Positions 1 through 10,961 of a stretch of 64,000 nt of DNA are shown piece after piece. The translations under genes and the position numbers were made by a program. A model generated the notes under the pieces. That model was not told the origin of the DNA. It was given only the letters and a program-made list of their open reading frames with translations, and did no database searches. The DNA is from Flectonema sp. DT1601 (taxonomy: Eukaryota; Euglenozoa; Diplonemea; Diplonemida; Diplonemidae): assembly GCA_964019425.1 (NCBI GenBank), contig OZ025783.1, positions 1,612,001-1,676,000 on the forward strand, in the 5' to 3' direction. How positions within the stretch are numbered: position 1 is the stretch's first letter; every line of letters starts with the position of its first letter.

Positions 1-1
1 T

Positions 2-1705
2 GCTACTCCTCCTCGTCCACGAAGACATTCTCATCGAGGTCAAGAAGATAAAATGATCGAATCTCACTACTCAGAAACAGATATTCGACACTCACCGTCT
101 CCCTTAACACATGCTTCCCTTCCAATAGCAACTGATGAGGATGCGCAGTGGTCTCGACTCTTTGAAATGAGAAATCGACTTCAGCAGTGGCTGCAGTGGA
201 AACCTCAACAACTTGCAGACAGAGGAGCGCAAGCAAAGAGAGCAGCTCTTGAAAGAGGAATTGAAGCAGTAGATCAGGCAACTGAGGAATGGAAATCATA
301 TCACGCTGGTGAACGCTCTGAACACGAGAAAATATGGGAAGAAGTAAAAACTGGTTTGGGTGCCACATCACCTCATGGGAATTCAACTTCTGAATCTCTT
401 CACAACGGATGGCAAAAACTTAAACAAGCGGAGGATGCTTTCACAACGACCCTCGAAAAACTGCGCCAACAATTCGGAGACACACACACCCTCGCAGCGT
501 CATTGCGGAATAAAATAGGCGAAGTATGTATTCGTACTAGTTGGATGAACTAAACCTCTTAGGGATATAAAATAACAAACAAAAAACAGTTTCGTCAGTT
601 TGTAGAAGACAGTACGGTCGCTTTAGATAGTGCAACAACAAAGGTATGCCATGTCACCCCCCCGCCTTGTTTACGAAGGTTGCACAAAAAAAAAAAAAAA
701 AATGGAAAAAAAAGTATAATATTATGAATAACCAAATAATCAAAAATCACGAACAGTATTCAGAAACAGTTGAGGATGCAGACCTATACAAAGCTGTTAT
801 AAAGTCAATTGGATTAGACAGATGGTGCAGATCAAGGCGTCACGTTGCATCATTAGAAAGTGCATGGCGACAACTACCATCTCTTGGGGATGATGGTGCT
901 CTTGTAAGCACAGAAGCAAAAGCTGTTAGTAATCAATGGATAGTTCTTGAGACTAGACTTGTTGGTGATAAGGTTCCTACTAATGAATTAGGTGGTCACA
1001 TTGATTTTGTTTGGTCGGTACTTGAATTAGCAAAGGCTGCGACCTCACAACATGTCGACCCAGAGCTGGCATTCTCTGCAGTTGAAGAGGTGATGGGATC
1101 GTTGTTACCTCCTCATCAAAAAATGGTTTGTTTTTTTGTTATTTTTTTCTCTTTCTGGTAGTTGAGGAGACTAATTCCCACCCGAATTTAACAACAAACA
1201 GATTCCCAAACTACGAGAGGTCGACTCTGATGATGATACGATACTAGCCCTGGAGACTTTATGTGATGAGATAACAAGATTCTACAGTCTAGCATTACAG
1301 CCAATGTTAGAACACGATGGTAAGATGGTACTACGACAGGATGATATATCAGAAACACTTAGTCGAGTTGTAAAACAAGAATTAAAACTGAAATCACATC
1401 ACGTTCCGAGACATCAATTAGACGTCAGTCAGCTTTGTGGAGCCTTAGCAAAGGTCGCAGCACAAGAATTTAGTTCGGCAGCGTCTTCTCCATCTGCTCA
1501 TCAGGTAGATTCGTATTTAGCGAAGTCTTTGACGAAGGGAGGATCAATTGTTGTTTTAAATACGTTTTATAATCACGTAGCTCAGAACCTTCTTCGGCAA
1601 AACTTTCATCGGCATCCTCAATCGCAGCAGTATTCTCTTCACACCCCCCGTACTAGCTTGGAATCTTTATTTACGTTCTTCAGATCGCGTGTAACGAAGC
1701 AATGA
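2..1705 (+). CDS. Coiled-coil hypothetical protein, 5' end outside window
   Basis: The reading frame is already open at base 2, so the true start lies upstream; the ATG at 53 is probably internal. I read four exons: 2-523, 590-643, 757-1125 and 1202-1705 (TGA). The introns run GTATGT/GTATGC/GTTTGT to AACAG/ACAAACAG, and all junctions are phase 0. Exon 2 is only 18 codons and would be missed by ORF calling alone. The visible product is about 482 residues: a charged Glu/Gln/Lys-rich helical N-terminal part with coiled-coil character, then a mostly helical C-terminal part. There is no signal peptide or membrane segment in the visible part, and I do not recognise the family. It is the first gene of a run in which every gene is on this strand. 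Confidence 0.7.
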
Positions 1706-3092
1706 TTTTTGTAATTTGAAACATCAGTTTTCGCATCCTTCGGTCGAAACAAGAATACTTCATCAAACATCGGAAATACCAGTTTTTTATTTATTTTTTT
1801 CCCTTTTTATTTTTTTATTATCATCCAGACAATCTGAATGTAGTATTGTTCTCTTCGCAAATGAACAAAAAAAAAAAAAAAAAAAAAAAAAACGGAGAAC
1901 AAGGTTGTGCCTGTTATAAACAAAACAAGCTGCAATCAGTGAGATCTCATTGCTGCATATTCTTCCGTACTCGACAACACGTAGAATGTTGATAGTAGGC
2001 AATCTCAGTTATGCAGATTGTCGCACGTACGAGTTTAGTACTTTTTTTAATTTTAATTTTAGTTTTTTTTTTTTTTTTTTTGGAAGAAAAAGTGCGAAAA
2101 CACATCCTTGATCCCCCCTCATTCCACTGTAATGTATTAACCCCCCTCATTACCCACTCAACTTCTTAAGGTACTTAAAGGTTTTCGACTTACATGACCA
2201 GGATATTATCTGTAAAGTCTTTTTTTTATTTTATTTCGAAAATCTCAGATTGCTGTTTCGGAGGGTAAAAACATTTAACTTTATACAGACGGCACCCCAC
2301 AAATTTCAAAATTTAATTTTTTTTTTCCTTCTTTTTTTTCTGTTACTTCTCTTTGAAACTAGCACATCCTTGCCCCTTAAGCAGAAATGTTGTGAATTTG
2401 TGTTATTCCTCATTTTACATCCGAACAGTTTTCTGGGTAGATTTTCAACCAACATACGAAATATTCGTCGACTTTTTTTTGTTTTCCTCTATTCTTATTT
2501 TAACTAAATACTAAATAATCTTAAACTCCTTGATGACTGTAAATCTCAAAGGAATTAGTTGTGTTGGCGACCTTCGCTCCTGACGACACTGGTATGAGTG
2601 AAGGGAGATTAAGAAAGCCCCCAGTCGAGTACACCAGAACAGTGCGTATCCCGCACTCAATGCAGAGCTTTTTAGTTTATTGTTTTGCTGCCCTTATCTT
2701 GAGGTAACTAAATGTGGAAAAAAAAAAAAAAGAAAGTTTTAAAAATCGGGTTATTACAAGCCTGTTACGTTAAAAAAAAAAAGTAGAGCGACTACTTTGG
2801 ACAGAAGGGGGGACCATAGAACCGCTGCGTCAGAGTGGCCAGTTTTTCGCCGTTTCCCCCGCGGTCTGATGATTTTAGTTGTTATCTAACAATACAATTT
2901 TTGTTGTGAAATCAGACCCAGTAGGTGACCTACCTTACCGACAAAAACAGTTTCTAAAATATATTTCCATTTTTGCCTCCTACTTACTATCCTTAACATT
3001 CCATTATAAAACAGGTAAATAATAACATCCACGGCCAATGATTTACGCAAACTCCAAATCCGTTGCTTTTATATAAATTTCTGTTTTCTCAG
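1706..3092. other. Gene-free spacer with a possible small structured RNA
   Basis: I find no convincing coding frame on either strand. The spacer holds A/T homopolymer runs (about 1866-1890, 2061-2080, 2715-2735) that give the short frames their low-complexity look. The only non-simple stretch is about 2560-2680, described separately. The spacer ends in a pyrimidine-rich tract with an AG at 3091-3092, 14 nt before the next start codon, which fits a trans-splice acceptor. Confidence 0.6.
2570..2680 (+). ncRNA. Possible structured RNA (two hairpins, then T run)
   Basis: Two clean hairpins sit in otherwise low-complexity DNA. CCTTCGCTC (2571-2579) pairs with GAGTGAAGG (2596-2604) through nine pairs, one of them G-U. 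AGTGCG pairs with CGCACT across a 5-nt loop at about 2640-2656. A run of five T follows near 2672, which could end a Pol III transcript. I do not recognise the RNA and find no tRNA boxes or known snRNA motif. Chance hairpins remain possible. Confidence 0.22.
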
Positions 3093-3106
3093 GAAAGACA
3101 CACTAA

Positions 3107-4396
3107 ATGGGAACACCCAGAGCAAGTGACATTCCATTGGATGCGTTGCCATTTGGTAGAATGGTCAGCGGGATTTCAGAGGCTGCGTCTGCAGCATCAC
3201 AAGAAGGAGACGTTGCATCGTTAAATGACTCTTTTGAAGCTGGTGTTATGGGCGTCTCAATAAGGTTCCCTTCAACATGTAGTAAGAAAGGCGTCACATT
3301 CGATTCTGCGACTAGCCCAACTTCTGCGACAAACCCAACTTCTGGTTGTCTGACAGTTAACAGACTTTCAAGAAAACTCTCAAGGCAACAATCAATTCTA
3401 AGAGTCCCTTCTTGTGTTGGATTAGGAGGTAAGTTTATGGAAGACTTAAAGAGAAGTGCTTCAAGTAAAGCTATTAACGTATTACAAAGAAAGAGTTCTA
3501 GAATGATGTTAGCAAAGACCTCCGTAGACTACGAACGTGAAATTGAAGAACTCGAATCACAATTAGAAGACGCAAGTGATCAATTATTAAAAGCCTGTGA
3601 AGTAGGACAAGGATTAGTTCAGGAGTTGGAACAGACCAGAACTGAATTATCTCAAGTTGAGGAATCAGAAATGCAATACTACGATAAGATGATTGAGTTT
3701 GAAGATGCCTACAACAAGTTACAAGAAATCTACAAAAGAACTCAATCGGAAGTCATCGCTTTGAAGGTTTCCAACGTTTCTGCAACAGAAGAAGTGAATT
3801 CATTAAAATCAGATGTTCTCAGACAAGCATCATTCAACAGACGTAAAGAAGAGGAATCATTAATCGATCGAATTGAGAACGAGAAATGGATATCCGCAAA
3901 CCTCGTTAGTAACAACACAGCTAATGAACTTCAGTCAACGCAATCAGTATGTGAACAGGAAGAACACTGTGAGAGGAATAGCGTGATGGAGACTTACTTC
4001 AACATACTTGTGGATACTTTTCAAGACATGCACTCTTCTGTAAGTTCTCTCTACAATACTTCACACAAACTGTCAGTTTCACAATTCTCTAACATGACAA
4101 CTCTTAGAGAAGGACACGTTATGCAAGCTGCTCGTATTGAGGCTCTCGAATCTTCTGCAAAGTCGCGTAAGATAGAAATTGAGAAGCTTCGTGGATCTCT
4201 TTGTTCTACTGAAGCTACAGCCGAGACGACGACTAAAGAACACGATCAGAGTACTAAGAAATACAGTAATATGATTAAGAACGCATCAAGGCTTGTTTCA
4301 GAGCTTCGTGAGGTTTGTTCTGTAACAAAAACTGCACTCAATGAGAGTACGAGAAGCTCACCGGGTTCCCCAAGTGGATCAGCTTTTTCTTCATAA
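3107..4396 (+). CDS. Coiled-coil protein of unknown function
   Basis: Single-exon, 429 residues, starting 14 nt after a CTGTTTTCTCAG acceptor-like site. The first 110 residues are Ser/Thr/Pro-rich and probably disordered, with basic patches around RLSRKLSRQQS. Residues about 140-270 form a long acidic coiled coil starting at YEREIEELESQLEDA. A second helical stretch covers about 290-410, and the tail is Ser-rich (SSPGSPSGS). No catalytic motif, signal peptide or transmembrane segment is visible. A cytoskeletal or flagellar role would fit the coiled coil and the genes downstream, but that is inference. The sequence does not identify a family. Confidence 0.75.
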   Translation: MGTPRASDIPLDALPFGRMVSGISEAASAASQEGDVASLNDSFEAGVMGVSIRFPSTCSKKGVTFDSATSPTSATNPTSGCLTVNRLSRKLSRQQSILRVPSCVGLGGKFMEDLKRSASSKAINVLQRKSSRMMLAKTSVDYEREIEELESQLEDASDQLLKACEVGQGLVQELEQTRTELSQVEESEMQYYDKMIEFEDAYNKLQEIYKRTQSEVIALKVSNVSATEEVNSLKSDVLRQASFNRRKEEESLIDRIENEKWISANLVSNNTANELQSTQSVCEQEEHCERNSVMETYFNILVDTFQDMHSSVSSLYNTSHKLSVSQFSNMTTLREGHVMQAARIEALESSAKSRKIEIEKLRGSLCSTEATAETTTKEHDQSTKKYSNMIKNASRLVSELREVCSVTKTALNESTRSSPGSPSGSAFSS

Positions 4397-7300
4397 CATA
4401 CGATAGCTGTACGCTTGTTAGAATTCACTTCTTCTGCAATAAGAAGGATAAAAATGTTATTTTATAAACTGAAACAAACCTTTTTTTATGTGAAATCCTT
4501 CCACTCTTTTTCTTTTTTTTTTCACTACTTTCGGTTAATGTGTTCAATTTATTGATTTCTTTTCTTGTTCTTCAAAAATTCTCTTTTTTGTTTTTTTTTC
4601 ATTTGCTCTCTTTAAACTTTGGGGAGGCTATTATTTTGTGCTCTGCCTAATTTGTGACTAGTTGGTAATGAAAAAAAAAAAAAAAAAAAAAAAAGTGCAA
4701 TGCCTATTGCAAGAAACTCCTCTTTGCGGAACTAAATCCACCGACTGCTGCTATGTTGGGAGAGTACTTTTTGTAGCTTTCTGTTAGCGTGTTGTACAAT
4801 TGTTTTTCACACTTTTTTTTTCTTCTTCTTTTTTTCTTTTCTTTTTAATTATATAACTTGCAATGCTGTGGCACAACAAGTAAGACTGGTCTGCGTCGTT
4901 AGGAAACCCGACACTGTGGGGTTTCAGTAATTCGAACACTCTGTCTGATTGTTGCATTTTCCTTCTTTGCAAAGAGCAAAAGAGAGAATGAAAAAAAAGA
5001 AGAAGAAGAAAAAATTCCTTCGGTATTGAGTTACTGTTTTGTTTATAATTATGAATCTATTTCTTTTTTAATTTTTTTTATTGTATTTTATTTCGAAACA
5101 ATAAAAATCCAGGCAGCAACATCCTTTGTCACAAAAAGCTTTATGTCAGATTTGCATGTGAATTTAGGTATCTGTTGCTCACTGTGCAGACTGTTGGCGT
5201 ATTTCTCAATGGTAAGTTTTCATGCAAATTTCATTCACAAACTGCCATCTTTTCATCTTTTGGGCGTTCGCTTTCTGCACTCTATTTTTTTTCCCTTTTC
5301 CCTTTTTTTTTCCCCGATTTTTTTGTATAAAATAAAATAAAAATACAAAAGCCATCAGTTTATTGCACGTAGTTTGCGTAAGATTTACGATATTGCCAAT
5401 ATCTTAAAAACTCAAAAGAATATGTTCTTTTTTGAGTAGTAACCACTTCTTTTGTGTAACATTTTCTTTTCTTCAACACTAAGAGTTGAGAAACTGCCCA
5501 CTGCTGTGAACCTGAACAGGTTTAAGGTTAGGGCAAGCAAAAGAGATTGCCTTCATAAGGAATTGCAAATTTCTTTTCTCAAAAAACCCCGTACTGGTTA
5601 GTTCATTTTCATGTTTTTTTGAAAACAAAAAAAATATAAAAAAAAACCATCAATCACAGAAACCTCTTTTTGTCTTGGTTTCCTATCGCACTCGAAAACA
5701 AGGTGCGCACGAGTTTTTTTTTATTCTGTTTTTTCTTTCTGTTAAGTTTCTTTTTTTTTTTTACCCCTTTTTCTTTGTTCTCCATAATTTATTGATCTTA
5801 TGATACATTAATAGTGATATCAATCAGTTTTATTTATTTAATCATTTCAGTTGTTGTTGAAGCAGCCTGCTACCTATTTACCTCCTCCCCATTTAGTGGT
5901 TGAGATAAGAGTTAATTCATAAGTTCGTTGATCACAAATTGTGCACCTTCCTGTATTGAGTACGTTGTGTGTATGCTGAAGGAGTGTCGTTAGCATCTGT
6001 TTTTCATCATCTCTACTCTCGGAAGTTGGTGATCCACTCTTCGCTATCGTTATCTAACAATGATTCGATCATTTCTTCTTGTATTTCGATTTTCCATTCA
6101 CTTCGGGTCTCCCTTAGCACTTGGGAAGATTTGATTGCAATCGACTGCATGACTTCTGAATAAGAAATATAAATAATTTCCTTCTGTCCAGCTTTGCCAT
6201 TTATGGCTTAAGGTATTTGATCAGTATAAAGTCAAAGCCTTTCTATCTTCTAGGCTTTTACGTTGCTAACATAGCAGGTCTTGATAGTTGTTTATTCTTG
6301 GGTAAGCTATCGTCTCTTCAGTGAGTTCCTCGCGGTTGATTGACACTGATTAAAATAGCATTTTCTGGAATTATCAATTTTTCTTGACGTGTCAAACTAA
6401 CACTGCCGCTACTACAACAACTACTCTTCCTTGCTTTTGTTCAATTAGTGTTTGTGCGCTGAATTGATTGGAACTCTCTCCACGAAAGTTGATCCTCTTT
6501 ATGATTCCTGTCCTGTCTATCGTTTGTATTGTTTTGGTGCGTGTTTCAGGTAGATTTCATATTTCAAACAAATCTTCTTGACTGATATTCGTGTGAAGGT
6601 AACTGACTGCAGTACTGTCAGAGTTTCTCGAATCGAATAATATTATCGTCGGATGAAGCTGTTGCATTCCAATAACCTAAATCGGTTCTTGAGAAGTGTT
6701 CCGCATCAGCTCAGATTCCGTGAAAATGTTTTGCCGTCAGTTTAATGTTTAATCTACACTTGAATCTGTTGTCTTATTCGTATCTCTAAAGTTATAGTCT
6801 GTTTTATTAATCTGTTTTTTTTTTTTCCTTTATTCCCTTATCCTCCACCCGAGTGTTATCCACAGGCCGAAAGGCCTTCGCTGATCGATACTCAGATCAA
6901 AAAAATCGATAGTGGTGGAGGTCATGGAGAGTTCTTTGTTTTTTTAATTTATAGTTGTTTTAGTATCTTACGTTTACCTTTGAAGGATAAACGAAGATGC
7001 AAAAAAAAAAAATATGCAGAAAAACCTCCAAGAAATTATAACATAGACACAATACAGTTGTTTTTTTTCCTCCAACTAATTCAGTCCCCTGGGGTCTCGA
7101 ATGTATTTCGGTTTTATATTCTGATTAACAACACGTGAGTGCAACCCCTACGAATTGTATCGTGTACAGTAACGGCTAGTTCTATCCCATTTGTGTGGTG
7201 GAAAAGAAGCAAACTGCTTCAATTATACATTACGAAATTTATGTTTCGTCCGTAGTCCGCTATACGCTGATACCAGCAGAGGGTCGTGGCGTGATGTTCT

Positions 7301-7623
7301 CAGTGATCATAATTTCTCGGAGTACTTTTTTTTTAAATTTTTTATTTTGTTGCTTCTTTTTTTTGGGCAGCTATTCTAGCAATCTCAGTTAGTCGAATGA
7401 CTTGTACCAAGTTGCTTAGTAAACCTGGAGACGTCATTCATACAGTATTAGTATTACATTCATTCTGATAACAATTTATCGGAAATAATAAACAAGAATA
7501 TGCTGTGGAGTGTTGAAGTTCCCTTTTATCAGTTTCTATTACATGATTCGTTACTCTTGTGACTTGCACGAGGTGACTTCGTTGTTATGTTTGATTGAAT
7601 TACTTTATTATTCTTCCTCTCTT
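4397..7623. other. 3.2-kb gene-free spacer upstream of the 110-residue gene array
   Basis: The + strand is T-rich with many homopolymer runs, and none of the short frames looks like a real protein. A 7-bp hairpin GAAACCC/GGGTTTC lies at about 4902-4925. A stronger fold at 6842-6921 is listed separately. A 45-codon minus-strand frame at 6013-6150 was considered and not accepted. I cannot identify a promoter or origin. Confidence 0.5.
6842..6921. ncRNA. Compact RNA-like fold closed by an 8-bp stem
   Basis: CCTCCACC (6842-6849) pairs perfectly with GGTGGAGG (6914-6921), enclosing 64 nt. Inside, AGGCC-GAAA-GGCCT (6864-6877) is a perfect hairpin capped by a GNRA tetraloop. A third helix can form as CTGA/TCAG (6881-6895), or alternatively ATCGAT with ATCGAT (to about 6910). 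Three nested helices in 80 nt of AT-rich spacer are unlikely by chance. It lacks the conserved hammerhead core (CUGAUGA) and tRNA boxes, so I cannot assign a class. Either strand could be transcribed, because the helices are symmetric. Confidence 0.35.
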
Positions 7624-7660
7624 AGCCTTGTTTGTATTCCTTCTTCAACAACTCACAACA

Positions 7661-7993
7661 ATGTCTGTCTACTCGTACCTTCCATCGACCTACGCTCTTC
7701 CATCGACGTACATCTACCCGTACTCCAGCACCACTGAGTACCTGAGCAGTGTGTACGATGCTGACTACAGAGCACGTGTTGCCAACGCTGAGGTTGCCGC
7801 CGCCAACGCCGCTGCCGATGCTTCGATCAGACGTGCTCGTGCTGAGACCGAATTGACGATCTCCAGACTCAACACTGAGGCTTCGATTAGACGTGCCCGT
7901 GTTGCTGCTGACGCGTACTACACTGGACCGCGTTACGCATCCACCTACTACTACGATGCTCTTGCGGGAAGCCCAAGAAGAGTCATCTACTAA
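7661..7993 (+). CDS. Tyr-rich 110-residue protein, copy 1
   Basis: 110 residues with 16 tyrosines, all encoded by TAC. Residues 1-32 are Tyr/Ser/Thr/Pro-rich with the repeated motif LPSTY. Residues 33-86 contain no proline, are Ala/Arg/Glu-rich and should form a long helix, with ASIRRAR repeated at 54 and 74. The tail (87-110) is again Tyr-rich and ends VIY. There is no signal peptide or membrane segment. I chose the ATG shared by all copies, 35 nt after a CTTAG acceptor; upstream in-frame codons are not shared. The C-ending codon bias contrasts with its neighbours and suggests high expression. This copy has S30 and D53. I do not recognise the family; an abundant filament or cytoskeletal component is an inference. 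Confidence 0.85.
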   Translation: MSVYSYLPSTYALPSTYIYPYSSTTEYLSSVYDADYRARVANAEVAAANAAADASIRRARAETELTISRLNTEASIRRARVAADAYYTGPRYASTYYYDALAGSPRRVIY

Positions 7994-8294
7994 ATTAGCA
8001 ACACGAAAAATATAAAAAAAAAGAAATTATTTCTATGACGCCTTCCCATATGAGCGTCTGCTTTGTTTGTATCTCTCTCCCATTTTGGAAACAGTGCAGT
8101 TCGCTGTTTTCAAGTTACTTGTTACTCCCTCGACACTTGAAGTACCCCTTCAGGTTGTTAGTTATCTGTTCCTGATTGATATATAAATGACGGGATGGTT
8201 TAGTTATTTGAGTTTGAAATGATATTCTAAAATTCGTATTTAAATATTCATTTCTTCAGCCTTGTTTGTATTCCTTCTTCAACAACTCACAACA

Positions 8295-8627
8295 ATGTCT
8301 GTCTACTCGTACCTTCCATCGACCTACGCTCTTCCATCGACGTACATCTACCCGTACTCCAGCACCACTGAGTACCTGAGCAATGTGTACGATGCTGACT
8401 ACAGAGCACGTGTTGCCAACGCTGAGGTTGCCGCCGCCAACGCCGCTGCCAGTGCTTCGATCAGACGTGCTCGTGCTGAGACCGAATTGACGATCTCCAG
8501 ACTCAACACTGAGGCTTCGATTAGACGTGCCCGTGTTGCTGCTGACGCGTACTACACTGGACCGCGTTACGCATCCACCTACTACTACGATGCTCTTGCG
8601 GGAAGCCCAAGAAGAGTCATCTACTAA
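8295..8627 (+). CDS. Tyr-rich 110-residue protein, copy 2
   Basis: Same protein as copy 1 except N30 and S53. The start codon is 35 nt after a TTTCTTCAG acceptor, and the untranslated leader is identical to that of copy 1. The gene sits in a perfect 634-bp register. It ends TAA and is followed by the shared 3' flank with a short A-rich stretch. Confidence 0.85.
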   Translation: MSVYSYLPSTYALPSTYIYPYSSTTEYLSNVYDADYRARVANAEVAAANAAASASIRRARAETELTISRLNTEASIRRARVAADAYYTGPRYASTYYYDALAGSPRRVIY

Positions 8628-8928
8628 ATTAGTAACACGAAGAATATAAAAAAAAAGAAATTATTTCTATGACGCCTTCCCATATGAGCGTCTGCTTTGT
8701 TTGTATCTCTCTCCCATTTTGGAAACAGTGCAGTTAGCTGTTTTTAAGTTACTTGTTACTCCCTCGACACTTGAAGTACCCCTTCAGGTTGTTAGTTATC
8801 TGTTCCTGATTGATATATAAATGACGGGATGGTTTAGTTATTTGAGTTTGAAATGATGTTCCAAACTTCGTATTTAAATATTCATTTCTTCAGCCTTGTT
8901 TGTATTCCTTCTTCAACAACTCACAACA

Positions 8929-9261
8929 ATGTCTGTCTACTCGTACCTTCCATCGACCTACGCTCTTCCATCGACGTACATCTACCCGTACTCCAGCACC
9001 ACTGAGTACCTGAGCAGTGTGTACGATGCTGACTACAGAGCACGTGTTGCCAACGCTGAGGTTGCTGCCGCCAACGCCGCTGCCAGTGCTTCGATCAGAC
9101 GTGCTCGTGCTGAGACCGAATTGACGATCTCCAGACTCAACACTGAGGCTTCGATTAGACGTGCCCGTGTTGCTGCTGACGCGTACTACACTGGACCGCG
9201 TTACGCATCCACCTACTACTACGATGCTCTTGCGGGAAGCCCAAGAAGAGTCATCTACTAA
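8929..9261 (+). CDS. Tyr-rich 110-residue protein, copy 3
   Basis: Same protein with S30 and S53. It is the last copy of the first sub-array. Its 3' flank matches the other units for about 200 bp and then breaks off at 9461, where unique DNA carrying another gene (9690-10154) begins. Confidence 0.85.
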   Translation: MSVYSYLPSTYALPSTYIYPYSSTTEYLSSVYDADYRARVANAEVAAANAAASASIRRARAETELTISRLNTEASIRRARVAADAYYTGPRYASTYYYDALAGSPRRVIY

Positions 9262-9689
9262 ATTAGCAACACGAAAAATATAAAAAAAAAGAAATTATTT
9301 CTATGACGCCTTCCCATATGAGCGTCTGCTTTGTTTGTATCTCTCTCCCATTTTGGAAACAGTGCAGTTCGCTGTTTTTAAGTTACTTGTTACTCCCTCG
9401 ACACTTGAAGTACCCCTTCAGGTTGTTAGTTATCTGTTCCTGATTGATATATAAATGACGGGACAGAGTGGCTGCTTAAGTTAAACATTTTTTAAATATA
9501 ATTTATAATTTAAAACAGACATCATTATATAATTGATTATTTAAAAACTAGCAGGTGAGCTCCTGGCAAATACAATTGCCGCGTAGAATATATTTTTAAA
9601 GTAAAGAACGAATTTCATATCATTTTTATGTTCTGAAGAGAATATGTCAGTGAAAAGCCGTTAAGCTTGTTTTCGTGCAGAAGAAATCA

Positions 9690-10154
9690 ATGCGAAATGA
9701 AGTAAAAAGTGAATTCACAGACCTTGTAGGTAGAGCTCTCTGTTCTCTGGAGTCACATTCTGACATAGGAACTGCAGTAAATAATAATTATTCAAAGCAC
9801 GGATTGCCTGACATATCAAATAGCAATCGATATGTCTCTGAATGTGAATTATTTGGTATGAAAAGGATCATCGGTCCTACTGAAAGAGTTGACCAGCTTC
9901 GTAAAAAAGCAGCCCAACATCGACTACTACAGTTACGAGCTTTACGAGAAAGTTACTTTTTCTCAGATGAATGGCAACCTCCCCTGGCGCCATTTAGTTC
10001 TGGTATTGTATCGTGTGGTCATACTTCGTATGAGTTACCAGTAAAACAGAAAGTAAAGATTAGTACTCGTCCTGCTTCATTGAAGGCTGGCTGGAGACCT
10101 AATTGGTCGAGTAGCAAGGCTAAGTCCTGGATGAGAAAACATAGGGAGCTGTGA
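9690..10154 (+). CDS. Hypothetical basic protein lodged inside the array
   Basis: 154 residues, starting 9 nt after a TTTCGTGCAG acceptor. The middle has an Arg/Leu/Gln-rich helix (residues about 70-92, GPTERVDQLRKKAAQHR). The C-terminus is strongly basic and Trp-containing (SWMRKHREL). No known domain, signal peptide or membrane span is visible. Codon use is ordinary and AT-leaning, unlike the array genes on either side. The gene replaces the distal part of one array spacer: unit sequence stops at 9461 and resumes at about 10293. This is consistent with an insertion into the array, or with the array having expanded on both sides of an older resident. Confidence 0.7.
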   Translation: MRNEVKSEFTDLVGRALCSLESHSDIGTAVNNNYSKHGLPDISNSNRYVSECELFGMKRIIGPTERVDQLRKKAAQHRLLQLRALRESYFFSDEWQPPLAPFSSGIVSCGHTSYELPVKQKVKISTRPASLKAGWRPNWSSSKAKSWMRKHREL

Positions 10155-10327
10155 AAATAGAATAGCTAAAATGCTTAACATTTTTTACACCGATTAGTTT
10201 GTCGGTCAATTCTTACGAGTTGTCTGTTGTTATGGTTTGATTGCAATAATGCAAAAAGTGTTGTTGTTATTTATCTTTTTTCTTTCCTTCAGCCTTGTTT
10301 GTATTCCTTCTTCAACAACTCACAACA

Positions 10328-10660
10328 ATGTCTGTCTACTCGTACCTTCCATCGACCTACGCTCTTCCATCGACGTACATCTACCCGTACTCCAGCACCA
10401 CTGAGTACCTGAGCAGTGTGTACGATGCTGACTACAGAGCACGTGTTGCCAACGCTGAGGTTGCCGCCGCCAACGCAGCTGCCAGTGCTTCGATCAGACG
10501 TGCTCGTGCTGAGACCGAATTGACGATCTCCAGACTCAACACTGAGGCTTCGATTAGACGTGCCCGTGTTGCTGCTGACGCGTACTACACTGGACCGCGT
10601 TACGCATCCACCTACTACTACGATGCTCTTGCGGGAAGTCCAAGAAGAGTTATCTACTAA
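10328..10660 (+). CDS. Tyr-rich 110-residue protein, copy 4
   Basis: Same protein with S30 and S53. A few silent changes are present (GCAGCT in the alanine run, AGTCCAAGAAGAGTT near the end), so purifying selection or homogenisation keeps the protein constant. It starts 35 nt after the acceptor and ends TAA. Confidence 0.85.
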   Translation: MSVYSYLPSTYALPSTYIYPYSSTTEYLSSVYDADYRARVANAEVAAANAAASASIRRARAETELTISRLNTEASIRRARVAADAYYTGPRYASTYYYDALAGSPRRVIY

Positions 10661-10961
10661 ATTAGCAACACGAAGAATATAAAAAAAAAGAAATTATTTC
10701 TATGACGCCTTCCCATATGAGCGTCTGCTTTGTTTGTATCTCTCTCCCATTTTGTAAACAGTGCAGTTCGCTGTTTTTAAGTTACTTGTTACTCCCTCGA
10801 CACTTGAAGTACCCCTTCAGGTTGTTAGTTATCTGTTCCTGATTGATATATAAATGACGGGATGGTTTAGTTATTTGAGTTTGAAATGATGTTCTAAAAT
10901 TCGTATTTAAATATTCATTTCTTCAGCCTTGTTTGTATTCCTTCTTCAACAACTCACAACA

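Larger units (their letters stand above)
7625..9461 (+). repeat. Tandem gene array A1: three 634-bp units
   Basis: Three copies of one gene start at 7661, 8295 and 8929, exactly 634 bp apart: a 333-bp coding part plus a 301-bp spacer. The spacers are almost identical, including the 3' flank (ACGCCTTCCCATATGAGCG), a GATATATAAATGACGGGA stretch and a TTTCTTCAG acceptor. Unit identity stops after ATGACGGGA near 9461, where unrelated sequence begins. The uniform spacing with so few differences indicates recent unequal exchange or gene conversion. Confidence 0.95.

Noticed and set aside
6013-6150. Minus-strand 45-codon frame preceded by an acceptor-like TTATTCAG, the only hint of a minus-strand gene
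   Set aside because: Too short, no recognisable motif, and no supporting exon on either side; the T-rich + strand of this spacer produces purine-rich open frames on the minus strand by chance.
6842-6921. Hammerhead ribozyme
   Set aside because: The conserved CUGAUGA core is absent; only a GAAA-capped hairpin and a closing stem are present.
7595-7660. Longer N-terminus for array copy 1 (22 extra residues)
   Set aside because: The extra codons precede the AG acceptor at 7624-7625 in part and are not shared by other copies; all copies share the ATG at the position equivalent to 7661.
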